Source: Kribbella sp. VKM Ac-2568 (GTDB taxonomy: Bacteria > Actinomycetota > Actinomycetes > Propionibacteriales > Kribbellaceae). From it: a stretch of DNA of 64,000 nucleotides. Positions 16,393-25,911 of the stretch are shown in pieces; the stretch's first letter is position 1; the number at the start of each line of letters is the position of its first letter. The stretch lies in contig NZ_SLVF01000012.1 in NCBI RefSeq assembly GCF_004345365.1, positions 265,346 through 329,345 of the forward strand, written 5' to 3'. The position numbers and the translations under genes are program-made. The notes beneath the pieces were generated by a model. It was not told the origin of the DNA. It was given only the letters and a program-made list of their open reading frames with translations, and did not search any database.

Positions 16393-17957
16393 TCGGCGCG
16401 ATCACCGGCGGCCTCGTGCTGGACGGGACCGGGGCCGACGCGGTCGCCGCGACCGTCCTGATCGACGACGGGCGGATCACGGGATTGCTGCCCGCCGGCG
16501 CCGAGCTGCCACCCGGCCTCGAGGTGATCGATGCCGGGGGCAACATCGTGGCGCCGGGCTTCATCGACCTGCACTCGCACGCGGACTTCTCGATGGAGGC
16601 CAGCCCGGAGGCCGTCACCCAGCTGCACCAGGGCGTCACCACCCTGGTCACGGGGAACTGCGGCTGGTCGCCGTTCCCGATCACCGACCTGGACCAGATG
16701 CGAGCCGGTACTGCGTTCCTGGCGCCGGAGAACAGCTGGTCCTGGCAGGACAGCGGGGGATTCGCGGACGTCCTGGACGGAGCCGGCCTGGCGATCAACA
16801 TCGCCTTGCAGGTCGGCCATTCGGCGCTCCGGCTGGCTGTCCTCGGTGGTGCCGAGCGCGCACCCTCCGAGGCGGAGCTCGAGCAGATGAAGGCGCTGCT
16901 GCGGGACGCCGCCGACCAGGGTGCGGTGGGATTCTCGACGGGCCTGATCTACGCGCCCGGCACCTTCGCCGAGCCGTCCGAGGTAGCCGCGCTGGTTGCC
17001 ACCGCAGCGGAGTACGGGCTGCTCTATTCCACGCACATCCGCAACGAAGGTGTCCGCCTGCTGGAGGCTCTCGACGAGGCGATCGAGGCCGCCCGGGCCG
17101 GTGGCGCCAGGCTGCAGGTCTCTCACCTCAAGGCGATGGGCCCGGCCAACCACGGGAAGGTTCACGCCGCCCTCGAACGCATGGACGAGGCCCGCGCGGA
17201 CGGGGTGGATGTTGCCTGCGACGTCTATCCGTACACCGCCTCCAGCACCACTCTCACCGCCCGCCTCCCAACTTGGACGATGGAAGGCGGTACTGCGGGT
17301 CTGCTCGCGCGCCTCGGCGACACCACCGACCGCACGAAGGTCCTCGACGCAGTACGAGAGCAGGCGATCCTCGATCCGGACAACGTCGTGATCGCGTCGC
17401 TTCCGCCGGGGCGCTACCAGGAATGTCGTGGGCAGAGCCTTGCCGAGATCGGCCGGCGGGACGGCGTCGACGGGGCGGAGGCCGCCCTGCGCGTGCTGGA
17501 GAGCCACCAGGCCGCGGTGAGCGTCGTCAATCACGGGATGAGCGAGGACGACGTGGTTGCGGTACTGCGTCATCCGTGGACGAGCGTCGCGAGCGACGGC
17601 TGGATCCTGCGGGCCACCGGTGAGGGTCACCCGCATCCGCGCAGTTTCGGAACCTTCCCGCGGGTGCTCGGGCGATATGCGCGCGACGGGGCGGTGCTGA
17701 CCCTGGCGGAGGCTGTCCGCCGGATGACCTCGCTGCCCGCGTCTCGGCTCGGCCTGGACGACCGGGGCGTGGTGAAACCCGGCGCCGTCGCGGACCTCGT
17801 AGTACTGGATCCGGAGCTCGTCGCGGACCGGTCGACGTACGACGAGCCGTGGCAGTTGTCCGTCGGCATCGAGCACGTGCTGGTCGCCGGGGAGCCCGTA
17901 CTGCGCGACGGCGTACCGACCGCGAACCGGCCAGGGCGAGTCCTGCGGAAGGGCTGA
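16389..17957 (+). CDS. N-acyl-D-amino-acid deacylase (D-aminoacylase)
   Basis: 522-aa amidohydrolase-superfamily enzyme. HSHADF (H62, H64), the D-aminoacylase-typical metal-ligand cysteine C91 in GNCGWS, YSTHIRNEG, SHLKAMG and SVASDGW mark the active site. ATG 16389 overlaps the permease stop by 4 nt. It hydrolyses N-acyl-D-amino acids to free D-amino acids and carboxylate. Together with the permease and the racemase-type enolase it lets the cell use N-acylated D-amino acids, for instance from peptidoglycan or peptide antibiotics. This is the last gene of the operon and ends 1 nt from a convergent gene. Confidence 0.9.
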   Translation: MIGAITGGLVLDGTGADAVAATVLIDDGRITGLLPAGAELPPGLEVIDAGGNIVAPGFIDLHSHADFSMEASPEAVTQLHQGVTTLVTGNCGWSPFPITDLDQMRAGTAFLAPENSWSWQDSGGFADVLDGAGLAINIALQVGHSALRLAVLGGAERAPSEAELEQMKALLRDAADQGAVGFSTGLIYAPGTFAEPSEVAALVATAAEYGLLYSTHIRNEGVRLLEALDEAIEAARAGGARLQVSHLKAMGPANHGKVHAALERMDEARADGVDVACDVYPYTASSTTLTARLPTWTMEGGTAGLLARLGDTTDRTKVLDAVREQAILDPDNVVIASLPPGRYQECRGQSLAEIGRRDGVDGAEAALRVLESHQAAVSVVNHGMSEDDVVAVLRHPWTSVASDGWILRATGEGHPHPRSFGTFPRVLGRYARDGAVLTLAEAVRRMTSLPASRLGLDDRGVVKPGAVADLVVLDPELVADRSTYDEPWQLSVGIEHVLVAGEPVLRDGVPTANRPGRVLRKG

Positions 17958-17958
17958 G

Positions 17959-18228
17959 TCAGCGGTTCTTCAGCCGGCGCGGCTCTGTCGGCAGCGGGGG
18001 AGGCTTGGCGGGAGTCGGCTCGTCGGCGGGCGCCTCCAGCCAGCCGTCGTGCTCACCCGCCACCTGCTCCAGTACTGCGGGATCGGCGGCGGTCACCACG
18101 ACCCAGGGGTGATCCTCGTCGTCGTCCTCCCCGTGGAACCGGCCGCGCCGGACCCGTCCGCCCAGCAGTTCGGCCACGGCGTCGGCGTCCTCGCGGTCCC
18201 AGAAGTACGCGACGTGCTCGTCTGCCAT
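17959..18228 (-). CDS. Conserved hypothetical protein beside dapF
   Basis: 89-aa acidic protein starting MADEHVAYFWDREDADAVAELLGG. Residues 1-65 have an alternating strand/helix pattern (RGRFHGEDDDEDHPWVVVTA), and the tail is Pro-rich and basic. I recognise it only as a small protein that tends to accompany dapF in actinobacteria; no function is known to me. It is divergent from dapF with 23 bp between start codons, so the promoters must overlap the genes or each other. Confidence 0.75.
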   Translation of the reverse strand: MADEHVAYFWDREDADAVAELLGGRVRRGRFHGEDDDEDHPWVVVTAADPAVLEQVAGEHDGWLEAPADEPTPAKPPPLPTEPRRLKNR

Positions 18229-18251
18229 GGGTCAAACCGTACGATCTCCCT

Positions 18252-19100
18252 ATGAGTACCGGTACCTTCCCCTGGCTGAAGGGGCACGGCACGGAGAACG
18301 ACTTCGTGCTGCTGCCCGACCCCGACGGGTCCCTGCACGGGGATCTCGATCCCGCGGTGGTGCGGTTCCTCTGCGACCGGTACGCCGGGATCGGGGCGGA
18401 CGGCGTGCTGCGAGTGATCGAGGGCTCGAAGCAGTCGTACGTCGAGGACGGTGGCGACTGGTTCATGGACTACCGCAACGCGGACGGGTCGATCGCCGAG
18501 ATGTGCGGCAACGGCATCCGCGTCTTCGCCCGGTACCTCGCGGAGGCGGGCCTGACCGACGGCAAGCCCGTGCGGGTGGGAACCCGGGCCGGGGTCAAGG
18601 AGATCGCGCTGAACGACGACGGCACGATCACCGTGGACATGGGCGAACCGGCGTTCCCCGGACCGGCCGGGATCGTTGTCGAGGCCAACGGTCACCAGTG
18701 GCCCGCGTTGCACGTGGACATGGGGAATCCGCACGCCGTTGCCTTCGTCGACGAGCTGCGCGAGCCCGGATGGCTGATCGAGCAGCCCGGCTGGACCCCG
18801 GTCGAGGCCTTCCCGCACGGCGTGAACGTGGAGTTCGTGGTCCGCAAGGGCCCGAACGAGGTGGAGATGCGCGTACACGAACGCGGCTCGGGGGAGACCC
18901 GCTCCTGCGGCACAGGCACCTGCGCCGTCGCGGTCGCCTCAGCCAGGGCCGCGCGGCAGGAAACCCCGGTCACGTACCGGGTCGCAGTACCGGGTGGATC
19001 CGTCACCGTCACGTGGCGTGAGGACAACCATCTGGAGCTCACCGGACCGGCTGTCGTGCACGCGCGCGGTGAGTTCGACCGGGCCTGGTTGCCGCTCTGA
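18252..19100 (+). CDS. dapF: Diaminopimelate epimerase
   Basis: 282-aa PLP-independent epimerase converting LL- to meso-diaminopimelate for lysine and peptidoglycan. The two catalytic cysteines are C85 (EMCGNGIR) and C219 (RSCGTGTC). KGHGTENDFVLLPD at the N-terminus and the duplicated hot-dog-like fold are typical. ATG 18252 is the start. It sits in its usual actinobacterial place between miaA and hflX, although here the amino-acid cluster has been inserted before it. Substrate residues are intact. Confidence 0.95.
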   Translation: MSTGTFPWLKGHGTENDFVLLPDPDGSLHGDLDPAVVRFLCDRYAGIGADGVLRVIEGSKQSYVEDGGDWFMDYRNADGSIAEMCGNGIRVFARYLAEAGLTDGKPVRVGTRAGVKEIALNDDGTITVDMGEPAFPGPAGIVVEANGHQWPALHVDMGNPHAVAFVDELREPGWLIEQPGWTPVEAFPHGVNVEFVVRKGPNEVEMRVHERGSGETRSCGTGTCAVAVASARAARQETPVTYRVAVPGGSVTVTWREDNHLELTGPAVVHARGEFDRAWLPL

Positions 19101-19182
19101 GCGGGAATCCGGGAGTGCGCCGGGGCGTTGTTACTGAAAACGGGTCGCCCGTATGGGTGGCGCGTGCCACGATGGAAGGTAT

Positions 19183-20697
19183 ATGACGACCCATTCGAAC
19201 GCATACGAAGAGACCGACGTCGACCTCGACCTGCTCCAGGACGACGTGCTCGACGACGAGGACACTTCGTCGGGTTATGACAACGACACTCTGAGTTCCG
19301 ACGCCCTCGGCACCGAAGGATTGGGCACCGAAGGACTGGAGCTCGAGGAACGCCAGGCGCTGCGGCGCGTGGTGGGGATGTCGACCGAGCTGACCGACAT
19401 CAGCGAGGTCGAGTACCGCAAACTTCTGCTGGAGCGTGTCCTGCTGGTCGGTGTGTGGACCGACGGCAGCGCCGAGGACGCCGAGAACTCCCTCGCCGAG
19501 CTGAAACTGCTCGCCGAGACCGCGGGTTCCGAGGTGCTCGACGGCGTGATCCAGCGGCGCAAGAAGCCGGACCCCGCGACCTTCATCGGTAGCGGCAAGG
19601 TCACCGACCTGCGGAACCTGGTCGCGTCGCTCGGCGCCGACACGGTGATCGCGGACGGCGAGCTGGCACCGGCCCAGCTCCGCAACCTGGAAGACAAGCT
19701 GAAGGTCAAGGTCGTCGACCGGACCGCGCTGATCCTGGACATCTTCGCCCAGCACGCGAAGAGCAAGGAAGGCAAGGCGCAGGTCGAGCTGGCCCAGCTG
19801 CAGTACATGAAGCAGCGGCTGCGTGGTTGGGGTGGGAACCTGTCCCGCCAGGCCGGTGGTCGTGTCGGTGCCGCTGGTGGCGGTATCGGTGGTCGTGGTC
19901 CTGGTGAAACCAAGATCGAGACCGACCGGCGACGGATCAACACCAAGATCTCCAAGCTGCGCCGCGAGCTGAAGGACATGAAGGGCACCCGTTCGACCAT
20001 GCGGCAGGAACGCCGCCGGCACTCGATCCCCTCCGTGGCGATCGCGGGCTACACGAACGCGGGCAAGTCCTCGCTGCTGAACAACATGACGGGCGCCGGC
20101 GTCCTGGTCGAGAACGCGCTGTTCGCGACCCTGGACCCGACCACCCGCCGGACCACCACGTCCGACGGCCGGGTCTACACGTTCACCGACACCGTCGGGT
20201 TCGTCCGGCACCTGCCGCACGACATCGTCGAGGCGTTCCGCTCGACGCTGGAGGAGGTCGCGGACGCGGATCTGCTGCTGCACGTGGTGGACGGTTCGCA
20301 CCCGGACCCGATGGCGCAGATCCAGGCGGTCCGCGAGGTGCTCAACGAGATCGGCGCCTCGGACGTCCCGGAGATCATCGTGATCAACAAGGGCGACCTG
20401 GCCGACCCGATGGCGCTCGCGCCGATCCTGCACCGGGAGACCGGCGCGATCGTCGTGTCCGCCCGCACGGGTGAAGGCATCGACAAGCTGAGGGCCCTGG
20501 TCGAGGCGTCCCTGCCCAGCCCGAACGTCCCGGTCGACCTGCTCCTCCCGTACGACCGCGGCGACCTGGTCTCCCGGATCCACTCCGAGGGCGCGGTGGA
20601 CCAGTTGGAGCACACGGCCGACGGCACCCGCCTGACCGCCCGGGTCCACGCGGACCTGGCCGGCGACCTCGCGCAGTACGGCGTCGCCGCGCACTGA
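19183..20697 (+). CDS. hflX: GTPase HflX
   Basis: 504-aa ribosome-associated GTPase that helps split or rescue stalled ribosomes. After an unusually acidic N-terminal extension (residues 1-55, Asp/Glu/Thr/Ser) comes the HflX N-domain (VGVWTDGSAEDAENSLAEL). A Gly-rich stretch GGRVGAAGGGIGGRGPGETKIETDRRRI leads into the G domain with GYTNAGKSSLLN (G1), DTVGFVRHLPHD (G3) and NKGD (G4). ATG 19183 has GGAAGG 3 nt upstream. A strong terminator follows. Confidence 0.95.
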   Translation: MTTHSNAYEETDVDLDLLQDDVLDDEDTSSGYDNDTLSSDALGTEGLGTEGLELEERQALRRVVGMSTELTDISEVEYRKLLLERVLLVGVWTDGSAEDAENSLAELKLLAETAGSEVLDGVIQRRKKPDPATFIGSGKVTDLRNLVASLGADTVIADGELAPAQLRNLEDKLKVKVVDRTALILDIFAQHAKSKEGKAQVELAQLQYMKQRLRGWGGNLSRQAGGRVGAAGGGIGGRGPGETKIETDRRRINTKISKLRRELKDMKGTRSTMRQERRRHSIPSVAIAGYTNAGKSSLLNNMTGAGVLVENALFATLDPTTRRTTTSDGRVYTFTDTVGFVRHLPHDIVEAFRSTLEEVADADLLLHVVDGSHPDPMAQIQAVREVLNEIGASDVPEIIVINKGDLADPMALAPILHRETGAIVVSARTGEGIDKLRALVEASLPSPNVPVDLLLPYDRGDLVSRIHSEGAVDQLEHTADGTRLTARVHADLAGDLAQYGVAAH

Positions 20698-20706
20698 CGG
20701 CAAACG

Positions 20707-20740
20707 AACGGCCGGGCTGGACTCACCCAGCCCGGCCGTT
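20707..20740. terminator. Bidirectional terminator after hflX
   Basis: Perfect 14-bp stem AACGGCCGGGCTGG / CCAGCCCGGCCGTT with a 6-nt loop, followed by a short T-containing run. It lies between convergent hflX and the MmyB-like regulator. Confidence 0.88.
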
Positions 20741-20760
20741 CTGCTGTCTTTGAGCCAGGG

Positions 20761-21624
20761 TCAGGAGATCTTGAGGTCGGCGGTGCCGCGCTCCAGGAGT
20801 TCGAGGGCGACGGCCGAGGGAGAACCGGCCTCCGCGGTGTACATCAGCAGGCGATGCGCTGAGTTGTCCGGGAACTGGACGACCTCGTAGCCGAGCTCCA
20901 GCCGGCCGACCACCGGGTGCTGGAAGATCTTCGTCCCGAAGGAGCAGTTCAGTACCGGGTGGGCCGACCACAGCCGGGCGAAGTCGGGGCTCTGCATGGA
21001 CAGCTCGCCGATCAGCTCGGCCAGGTACCGGTCGTCGGGGTGCCGCCCGGCGACAAGCCGCAGCGAGGCTACCGATCGCTCGGCTTCCAGCTCCCACTGC
21101 GCGTACAGCTCCCGAGTGTGCGGATCGAGGAACAGCATCCGGGTCAGGTTCGGGCGGGTGTCCACGGAGCACGGACTGTGCTCGTCGTAGTGCCCGGCCA
21201 GCAGCCGGTGGGCGGTGGAGTTCCAGGCGAGCACGTCGCTGCGCCGGTCCATCGCGATCGCGGCCACCCCGCTCATGGCCCCGACCAGGCGGCGGGCGCC
21301 TTCCCGGGCCGGTTCTGGCTCCTGGGCCCGCGGCCTGGGGTGGTTGGCCGGGCGGGCCAGATCGCGGAGGTGGGCCGTCTCGTCCTCGTCCAGCCGCAAT
21401 GCCCGGGCGATCGCGAGCAGGATCTCGTCGGAGGCCTGCTGGCTGTGGCCCTGCTCGAGCCGGGTGTAGTAGGTCATGCTGATCCCGGCCAGCTGGGCGA
21501 GCTCCTCGCGACGGAGCCCCGGCACCCGGCGGGCGCCGTACGAGACCAGGCCGACGTCCTCCGGCTGCAGCCGGCCACGCCGGGTGCGCAGGAAGTGTCC
21601 GAGCTCGGTCTCCACGATCCTCAT
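20761..21624 (-). CDS. XRE regulator with MmyB-like ligand-binding domain
   Basis: 287-aa transcription factor. The N-terminal helix-turn-helix (about residues 10-75) reads RVPGLRREELAQLAGISMTYYTRLEQG, the standard form in this family. The C-terminal MmyB-like domain (about 110-280) includes AWNSTAHRLL, FLDPHTRELY and HPVVGRLELGYEVVQFPD, thought to bind a fatty-acid-like ligand. ATG 21624 is chosen; an upstream ATG at 21675 would add 17 unlikely residues. It is 52 nt downstream of the MFS exporter on the same strand and is a plausible regulator of it. Confidence 0.88.
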   Translation of the reverse strand: MRIVETELGHFLRTRRGRLQPEDVGLVSYGARRVPGLRREELAQLAGISMTYYTRLEQGHSQQASDEILLAIARALRLDEDETAHLRDLARPANHPRPRAQEPEPAREGARRLVGAMSGVAAIAMDRRSDVLAWNSTAHRLLAGHYDEHSPCSVDTRPNLTRMLFLDPHTRELYAQWELEAERSVASLRLVAGRHPDDRYLAELIGELSMQSPDFARLWSAHPVLNCSFGTKIFQHPVVGRLELGYEVVQFPDNSAHRLLMYTAEAGSPSAVALELLERGTADLKIS

Positions 21625-21676
21625 CGTAGTTGGCGCTGATCCGGCCCAGCCGGTGACTTTCTCGTGGCAGCACATG

Positions 21677-23095
21677 TCAGGCCGCCTTCGCCGGGTGGAG
21701 GAAGGCGAGCGTGAGGACCGCGGCCAGGACGCACAGGCCCGCGTTCACCCAGATCGCCGTCGTGACTCCGGTGAGCACCTGGGCAGGGCCGTCGCCGCCG
21801 CTCATCGCGGCTGTGGCGATGGCGCTCATGACCGGGATGCCCATCGTGATGCCGACCTGCTGACTCATCGTCGTCAGCCCGGTCGCCAGGCCCTGCACCT
21901 CGTTCGGCAGGTCGGACGTCGCGGTCACCATGAATCCGACGATGGCGACGAGGTTGGCCACGCCTCCGATGAAGGTGGCGATCAGCAGCAGCGCCATCCA
22001 GCCGTCGGACCGGCCGAGGAGCACGAGCGGCAGGGTCGCCGCGGCCTGGAGCAGGAAGCCCGCCACGATCGTCCTGCGCGTGCCCAACCTGCCGAGCACC
22101 TTCGGGGCGATGGACCCGCCGACCACAGTGCCGACGCCGAGTACCGCGAACGAGAGCCCGGCCATCAGCGGGGAGTAGCCCAGAACCCGCTGCAGGTAGA
22201 GGGTGAGCAGGAAGACCAGCGAGGTCTCGGTGACGAAGGCGAGCAGGCCGGCTAGATTGCCCCAGCGGACGTTGGGCCGGCGCAGTACCCGGAGCGGTAC
22301 GAGCGGAGCGTCGACGCGGCGCTCGATCAGCAGGAACAGGCTGAGCAACAGCACGCCTACGGCCAGAGCTATCAGAGCCCGGCCATCCGCCCAGGATTCC
22401 TCGCCGGCCCGCGTCAGGCCGTAGACGAGGGCCAGCAGACCACCAGTGACCGACAGAGCGCCCCAGAGATCCAGCCGGGGCCGCCGGTCCAGCCGGGTCT
22501 CGACGAGCACCCGAGGGGCGACCGCCAGCACCATTGCCGCGACCGGGACGTTGACGAAGAAGGCCCACCGCCAGCTGAGCAGATCGGTCAGCAGGCCACC
22601 CAGGATCGCGCCGGTGGTGAATCCGGCGGCCATCAGCGCGCCGTTGAGGCTCAGAGCCCGTTCCCGCAGCCGTCCCTCGGGGAACGACGTGGTCAGCAGG
22701 GAGAGCGCGGCCGGGGTGACCGCGGCGGTGGCCAGGCCCTGGGCGATGCGGGCGGCGATCAGCACCGGTGGCGCGGTGGCGATGCCGCCGACGAGCGAGG
22801 CGATGCCGAGCAACGCCATCCCGGTCAGGAAGATCCGCTTGCGGCCGAACAGGTCCGCGACCCGGCCGAACAGCAGCGTGAATCCGGCTGCGCAGAGGGC
22901 GAACGCGGTGGCGATCCACTGCAGGTTCGCCAGCGAGAAGCCGACGTCCTGGCCGATCACCGGCAGTGCGACGTTCAGGATGGAGAAGTCGACCGCGAGG
23001 GTGAAGCCGGCGGTCAGCAGGACGAGCAGGGTGAGCCGTTGTCGCGGGCCGGTCATCCGTTGCGGGTCGGCCGCGGTCAGCTCGACGACTGTCAT
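21677..23095 (-). CDS. MFS drug exporter (DHA2-type, 14 TM)
   Basis: 472-aa major facilitator with about 14 transmembrane segments. Motif A is GRVADLFGRKRIFLTG after TM2, and motif C is GFTTGAILGGLL in TM5. The start at 23095 (MTVVELTAAD) has GGAAGGGA 10 nt upstream; ATG 23113 is an alternative. Likely a proton-coupled multidrug or metabolite exporter. It is followed on the same strand by the XRE/MmyB-type regulator gene. Confidence 0.88.
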   Translation of the reverse strand: MTVVELTAADPQRMTGPRQRLTLLVLLTAGFTLAVDFSILNVALPVIGQDVGFSLANLQWIATAFALCAAGFTLLFGRVADLFGRKRIFLTGMALLGIASLVGGIATAPPVLIAARIAQGLATAAVTPAALSLLTTSFPEGRLRERALSLNGALMAAGFTTGAILGGLLTDLLSWRWAFFVNVPVAAMVLAVAPRVLVETRLDRRPRLDLWGALSVTGGLLALVYGLTRAGEESWADGRALIALAVGVLLLSLFLLIERRVDAPLVPLRVLRRPNVRWGNLAGLLAFVTETSLVFLLTLYLQRVLGYSPLMAGLSFAVLGVGTVVGGSIAPKVLGRLGTRRTIVAGFLLQAAATLPLVLLGRSDGWMALLLIATFIGGVANLVAIVGFMVTATSDLPNEVQGLATGLTTMSQQVGITMGIPVMSAIATAAMSGGDGPAQVLTGVTTAIWVNAGLCVLAAVLTLAFLHPAKAA

Positions 23096-23214
23096 CGGAG
23101 AAGTCCCTTCCAAGGGGTCTTTCCGGAGCGTGTTCTCCGGGCTTCTCCACTGTCGCCTCGTCCGGGCAGGCGTACCTCACTCTGTTCTGCCTAGCACTGC
23201 CAGTGACAGGAAGA

Positions 23215-23248
23215 CGGCCGGTGATTCCCCCAGGGGAACCACCGGCCG
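23215..23248 (-). terminator. Terminator of the M6 protease gene
   Basis: Outer arms CGGCCGGTG / CACCGGCCG (9 bp) enclose an inner TTCCCC / GGGGAA stem with a 2-nt loop, giving a long interrupted hairpin. It lies 50 nt past the protease stop and before the MFS gene. Confidence 0.75.
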
Positions 23249-23297
23249 CCGTCAGTTGCTCAGGGCATCAGATCAGGGCATCCAGATCCTCAGGCCG

Positions 23298-25673
23298 TCA
23301 GTCGCGGCTGGAGATCTTGATCTTCATCGAGGTGTCGGTGCGCGACTGGACCTTGATGTTGACGCCGTTGTTCGGCACCTTGACGCCGTTCTGCGGCTGC
23401 AGCGGGTTCCAGTACGACTTGCTGTCGTTGAACGTGGAGACGCCGTCCTGGCCACGGATGTAGCTGGGCTGGCCGTTCACGTGCAGGGTGAAGCTGTCGG
23501 CCTTCTCGAGCCCGAACGGGGCGTCGTAGCCGGCCACCCGCGGGCGCCAGATCTGACCGTCGAGACGGTTGATCGGGTCCGGGTGCGAGTCGATCGGGAG
23601 GATCAGGCCCTCACCCGGGTGCTGGTTGGTGTTGTTGTTCGCCTGCGAGGTGTCCCAGTACCAGACCAGCAGGCCGTCCTGGTACGGGAAGTGCTCGACC
23701 TTGTCCGGCAGGGCCGCACCGAAGCCGAAGTTGTACGGGCCGGTCTTCAGGTACTGGTCGTACGAGACGTAGTTGAGGTGCGAGGCGATGTAGTAGTTGT
23801 CGTACAGGGTGGTGATGGTCGCCCCTTGCGAGCTGAAGCCGTTCAGCGTCCAGCCCTCCGGGGAGGCCTCCGCGCCCGAGTCGACCAGCGTGGTCGTGCC
23901 CGAGGTCACCTTGATCGCGTCCGCGAAGAAGCCGAAGCCACCAGTGTTCGCGTCCGTGGTGTAGCGCAGTTGCAGGCCGATCGTCTTGCCGGCGTAGGCG
24001 GACAGGTCGAACGTGGCCGGTACCCAGCCGTTGCTCTCGCCGTCGATGCCGTTGCCCTCGGCCGGGTTGGTGATGTCGCCCGCGATCGGCTTGTAGCCGG
24101 TGCCGTCGTTGACCTCGACGTAGGCGTAGTCACACGCCGTCGTGTCGCAGTCCTCGATCTCCCAGTTCGCCTGCATGGTCAGCGTCGCTGTCCCGGCCGG
24201 CAGGGTCACCTGGCGGTTCATCGTGTGGGTGAACTCGTCGCCGCGTCCGCTCCACCATGACTTGCTGCCGACGGGCGGTGTCTGGAGCGCGGTGGTGACA
24301 CTCTTCTTCGGCAGCGTGACCACCGCGGCCTGGGCCTTGGCGGAGTTGTACTCGTGCGGGCCGAGGTCGAGCGTCTTGTCCTGACCGGCACGGACGATCT
24401 CGTAGTCCAGCCAGCCGAGCTGCAGCTTGTCCCAGGCGTTCAGGTCGGCCGCGCGCTCGCCGATGCCGCCGTCGGTCGGTGCGCCCACCCGGCTCTGCGC
24501 CATCAGGGTCCACCAGTTGACGCCGTTCTCGATGGCCGGGCCGGAGGTGTCGTACTCGTCCGGCAGGCCGAGGTCGTGCGCGTACTCGTGCGCGAAGACG
24601 CTGATGCCGCCGTTCTCCGGCTGGATCGTGTAGTCGCCGACCCACAGGCCGGTGTCGCCGAGCTGGGTGCCGCCGGCCGGGTTGTTGGCCGGGCCGCCTG
24701 CGAGACCGACGTACCAGCGGTGCGACCAGATCGCGTCCTCGCCCTGGTGCGGGTCGCCGTCGGCCTGGTCGCCGCCGGCGTGCACGACCTGGAAGTGGTC
24801 GATGTAGCCGTCGGGCTCGTTGAAGTTGCCGTCACCGTCGAAGTCGTAGCGGTCCCACTGGTCGAACGTCTTCAGCTCGGCGGTGATCTGCGCGGTGGTG
24901 CGGCCGGCCGCCTTCTGGTCGGCGACCCACTGGTTCACGGAGTCGCGGACGAGCGCCCAGGTGTTGTTGCAGACGTTGCCGGTGCACGGGAAGCCGTTGG
25001 ACCGGCCGTAGCGGGCCTCGTTGTACTGCACCTTCACCCAGTCGGTGACGGTGCCCTCCACGCTGTAGCGCCCGGACGACTGCTTCTCGTAGTAGTTCTT
25101 CACCGAGTTGACGTTCGCGCCGGCGCCGAAGTACAGCTGCCGGAAGTGCTCGGGGCTGTAGTCGGCCTGCCAGACGGTGGAGTTGTCCACCGCGCGGTCC
25201 GGCTCCGGGATGGCGTTGTGCAGCGGGCCCTCGAAGGTGGTGGGGCCAGGGGTGCCAGGTGCGGTGTCCTGGTCGGGGTAGCTCGGGTGCCGCTCGTTGC
25301 CGAACTCGGCGAGCACGACGAAGATCCGGTCGGTCTTCTCCCGGCTCAGCTCGACGTACTGGTCGACCTTGGCCGCCTTGGCACTGCTCTCGCCCTTGGC
25401 CCCGGCCGTCTTCTTGCCCAGCTTGACCACGGTGCTGGTGCCGCGCTTCTCCGCCTTGGCGGTGCCGTTGAGGACCTTCGTGAGGGCTTCCTCACGCAGC
25501 TCGCGCCGCTTGTCCTCCTGCGGGTTGGGCAGTTCGTCCGGAGCCGAGGCCTCACTCGCGACCGGCGCCGTACCGACTGCCCTGGGCGGTGCGGCGTTGC
25601 CGGCCGAGCTCATGCTCAGTCCGAACGTCGCCGCGAGAGCCAGGCTGAACAGCCCGGCAGATACTTTGCGCAC
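23298..25673 (-). CDS. Secreted M6-family (immune inhibitor A) metalloprotease
   Basis: 791-aa exported zinc protease. GTG 25673 gives a clean signal peptide (VRKVSAGLFSLALAATFGLS, cleavage near GNAAPP), with GGGAG upstream. A propeptide of about 100 charged residues follows. The zinc site HEYAHDLGLPDEYD (H362, E363, H366) is the M6 form of HExxH. A C-terminal region with an immune-inhibitor-A-like/jelly-roll segment (SYAGKTIGLQLRYTTDANTGGFGFFADAIKV) follows. Expected to degrade extracellular proteins. It is a single gene with its own terminator. Confidence 0.92.
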   Translation of the reverse strand: MRKVSAGLFSLALAATFGLSMSSAGNAAPPRAVGTAPVASEASAPDELPNPQEDKRRELREEALTKVLNGTAKAEKRGTSTVVKLGKKTAGAKGESSAKAAKVDQYVELSREKTDRIFVVLAEFGNERHPSYPDQDTAPGTPGPTTFEGPLHNAIPEPDRAVDNSTVWQADYSPEHFRQLYFGAGANVNSVKNYYEKQSSGRYSVEGTVTDWVKVQYNEARYGRSNGFPCTGNVCNNTWALVRDSVNQWVADQKAAGRTTAQITAELKTFDQWDRYDFDGDGNFNEPDGYIDHFQVVHAGGDQADGDPHQGEDAIWSHRWYVGLAGGPANNPAGGTQLGDTGLWVGDYTIQPENGGISVFAHEYAHDLGLPDEYDTSGPAIENGVNWWTLMAQSRVGAPTDGGIGERAADLNAWDKLQLGWLDYEIVRAGQDKTLDLGPHEYNSAKAQAAVVTLPKKSVTTALQTPPVGSKSWWSGRGDEFTHTMNRQVTLPAGTATLTMQANWEIEDCDTTACDYAYVEVNDGTGYKPIAGDITNPAEGNGIDGESNGWVPATFDLSAYAGKTIGLQLRYTTDANTGGFGFFADAIKVTSGTTTLVDSGAEASPEGWTLNGFSSQGATITTLYDNYYIASHLNYVSYDQYLKTGPYNFGFGAALPDKVEHFPYQDGLLVWYWDTSQANNNTNQHPGEGLILPIDSHPDPINRLDGQIWRPRVAGYDAPFGLEKADSFTLHVNGQPSYIRGQDGVSTFNDSKSYWNPLQPQNGVKVPNNGVNIKVQSRTDTSMKIKISSRD

Positions 25674-25911
25674 GTTTTTCTCCCTGCTCCTCAAAAGCAC
25701 GCCGCGCGTGGTGACGCGGCGTGTTCATGGCTCCCCCGAGCGTGTCGATTGCCGCGACAGTACGGGGAAAATCGGCCGTGCTGAAGTGGTTCGCGCCAAA
25801 AAGTTCCGCAACAGCGGGGAATCATGCACTCACGATCTGAGTAAGACCACTCAGGGCACTGGAGTACGATGACGCAGCGTCGCGGCCCGGGGAATTGGCA
25901 CACTGTGCGAC

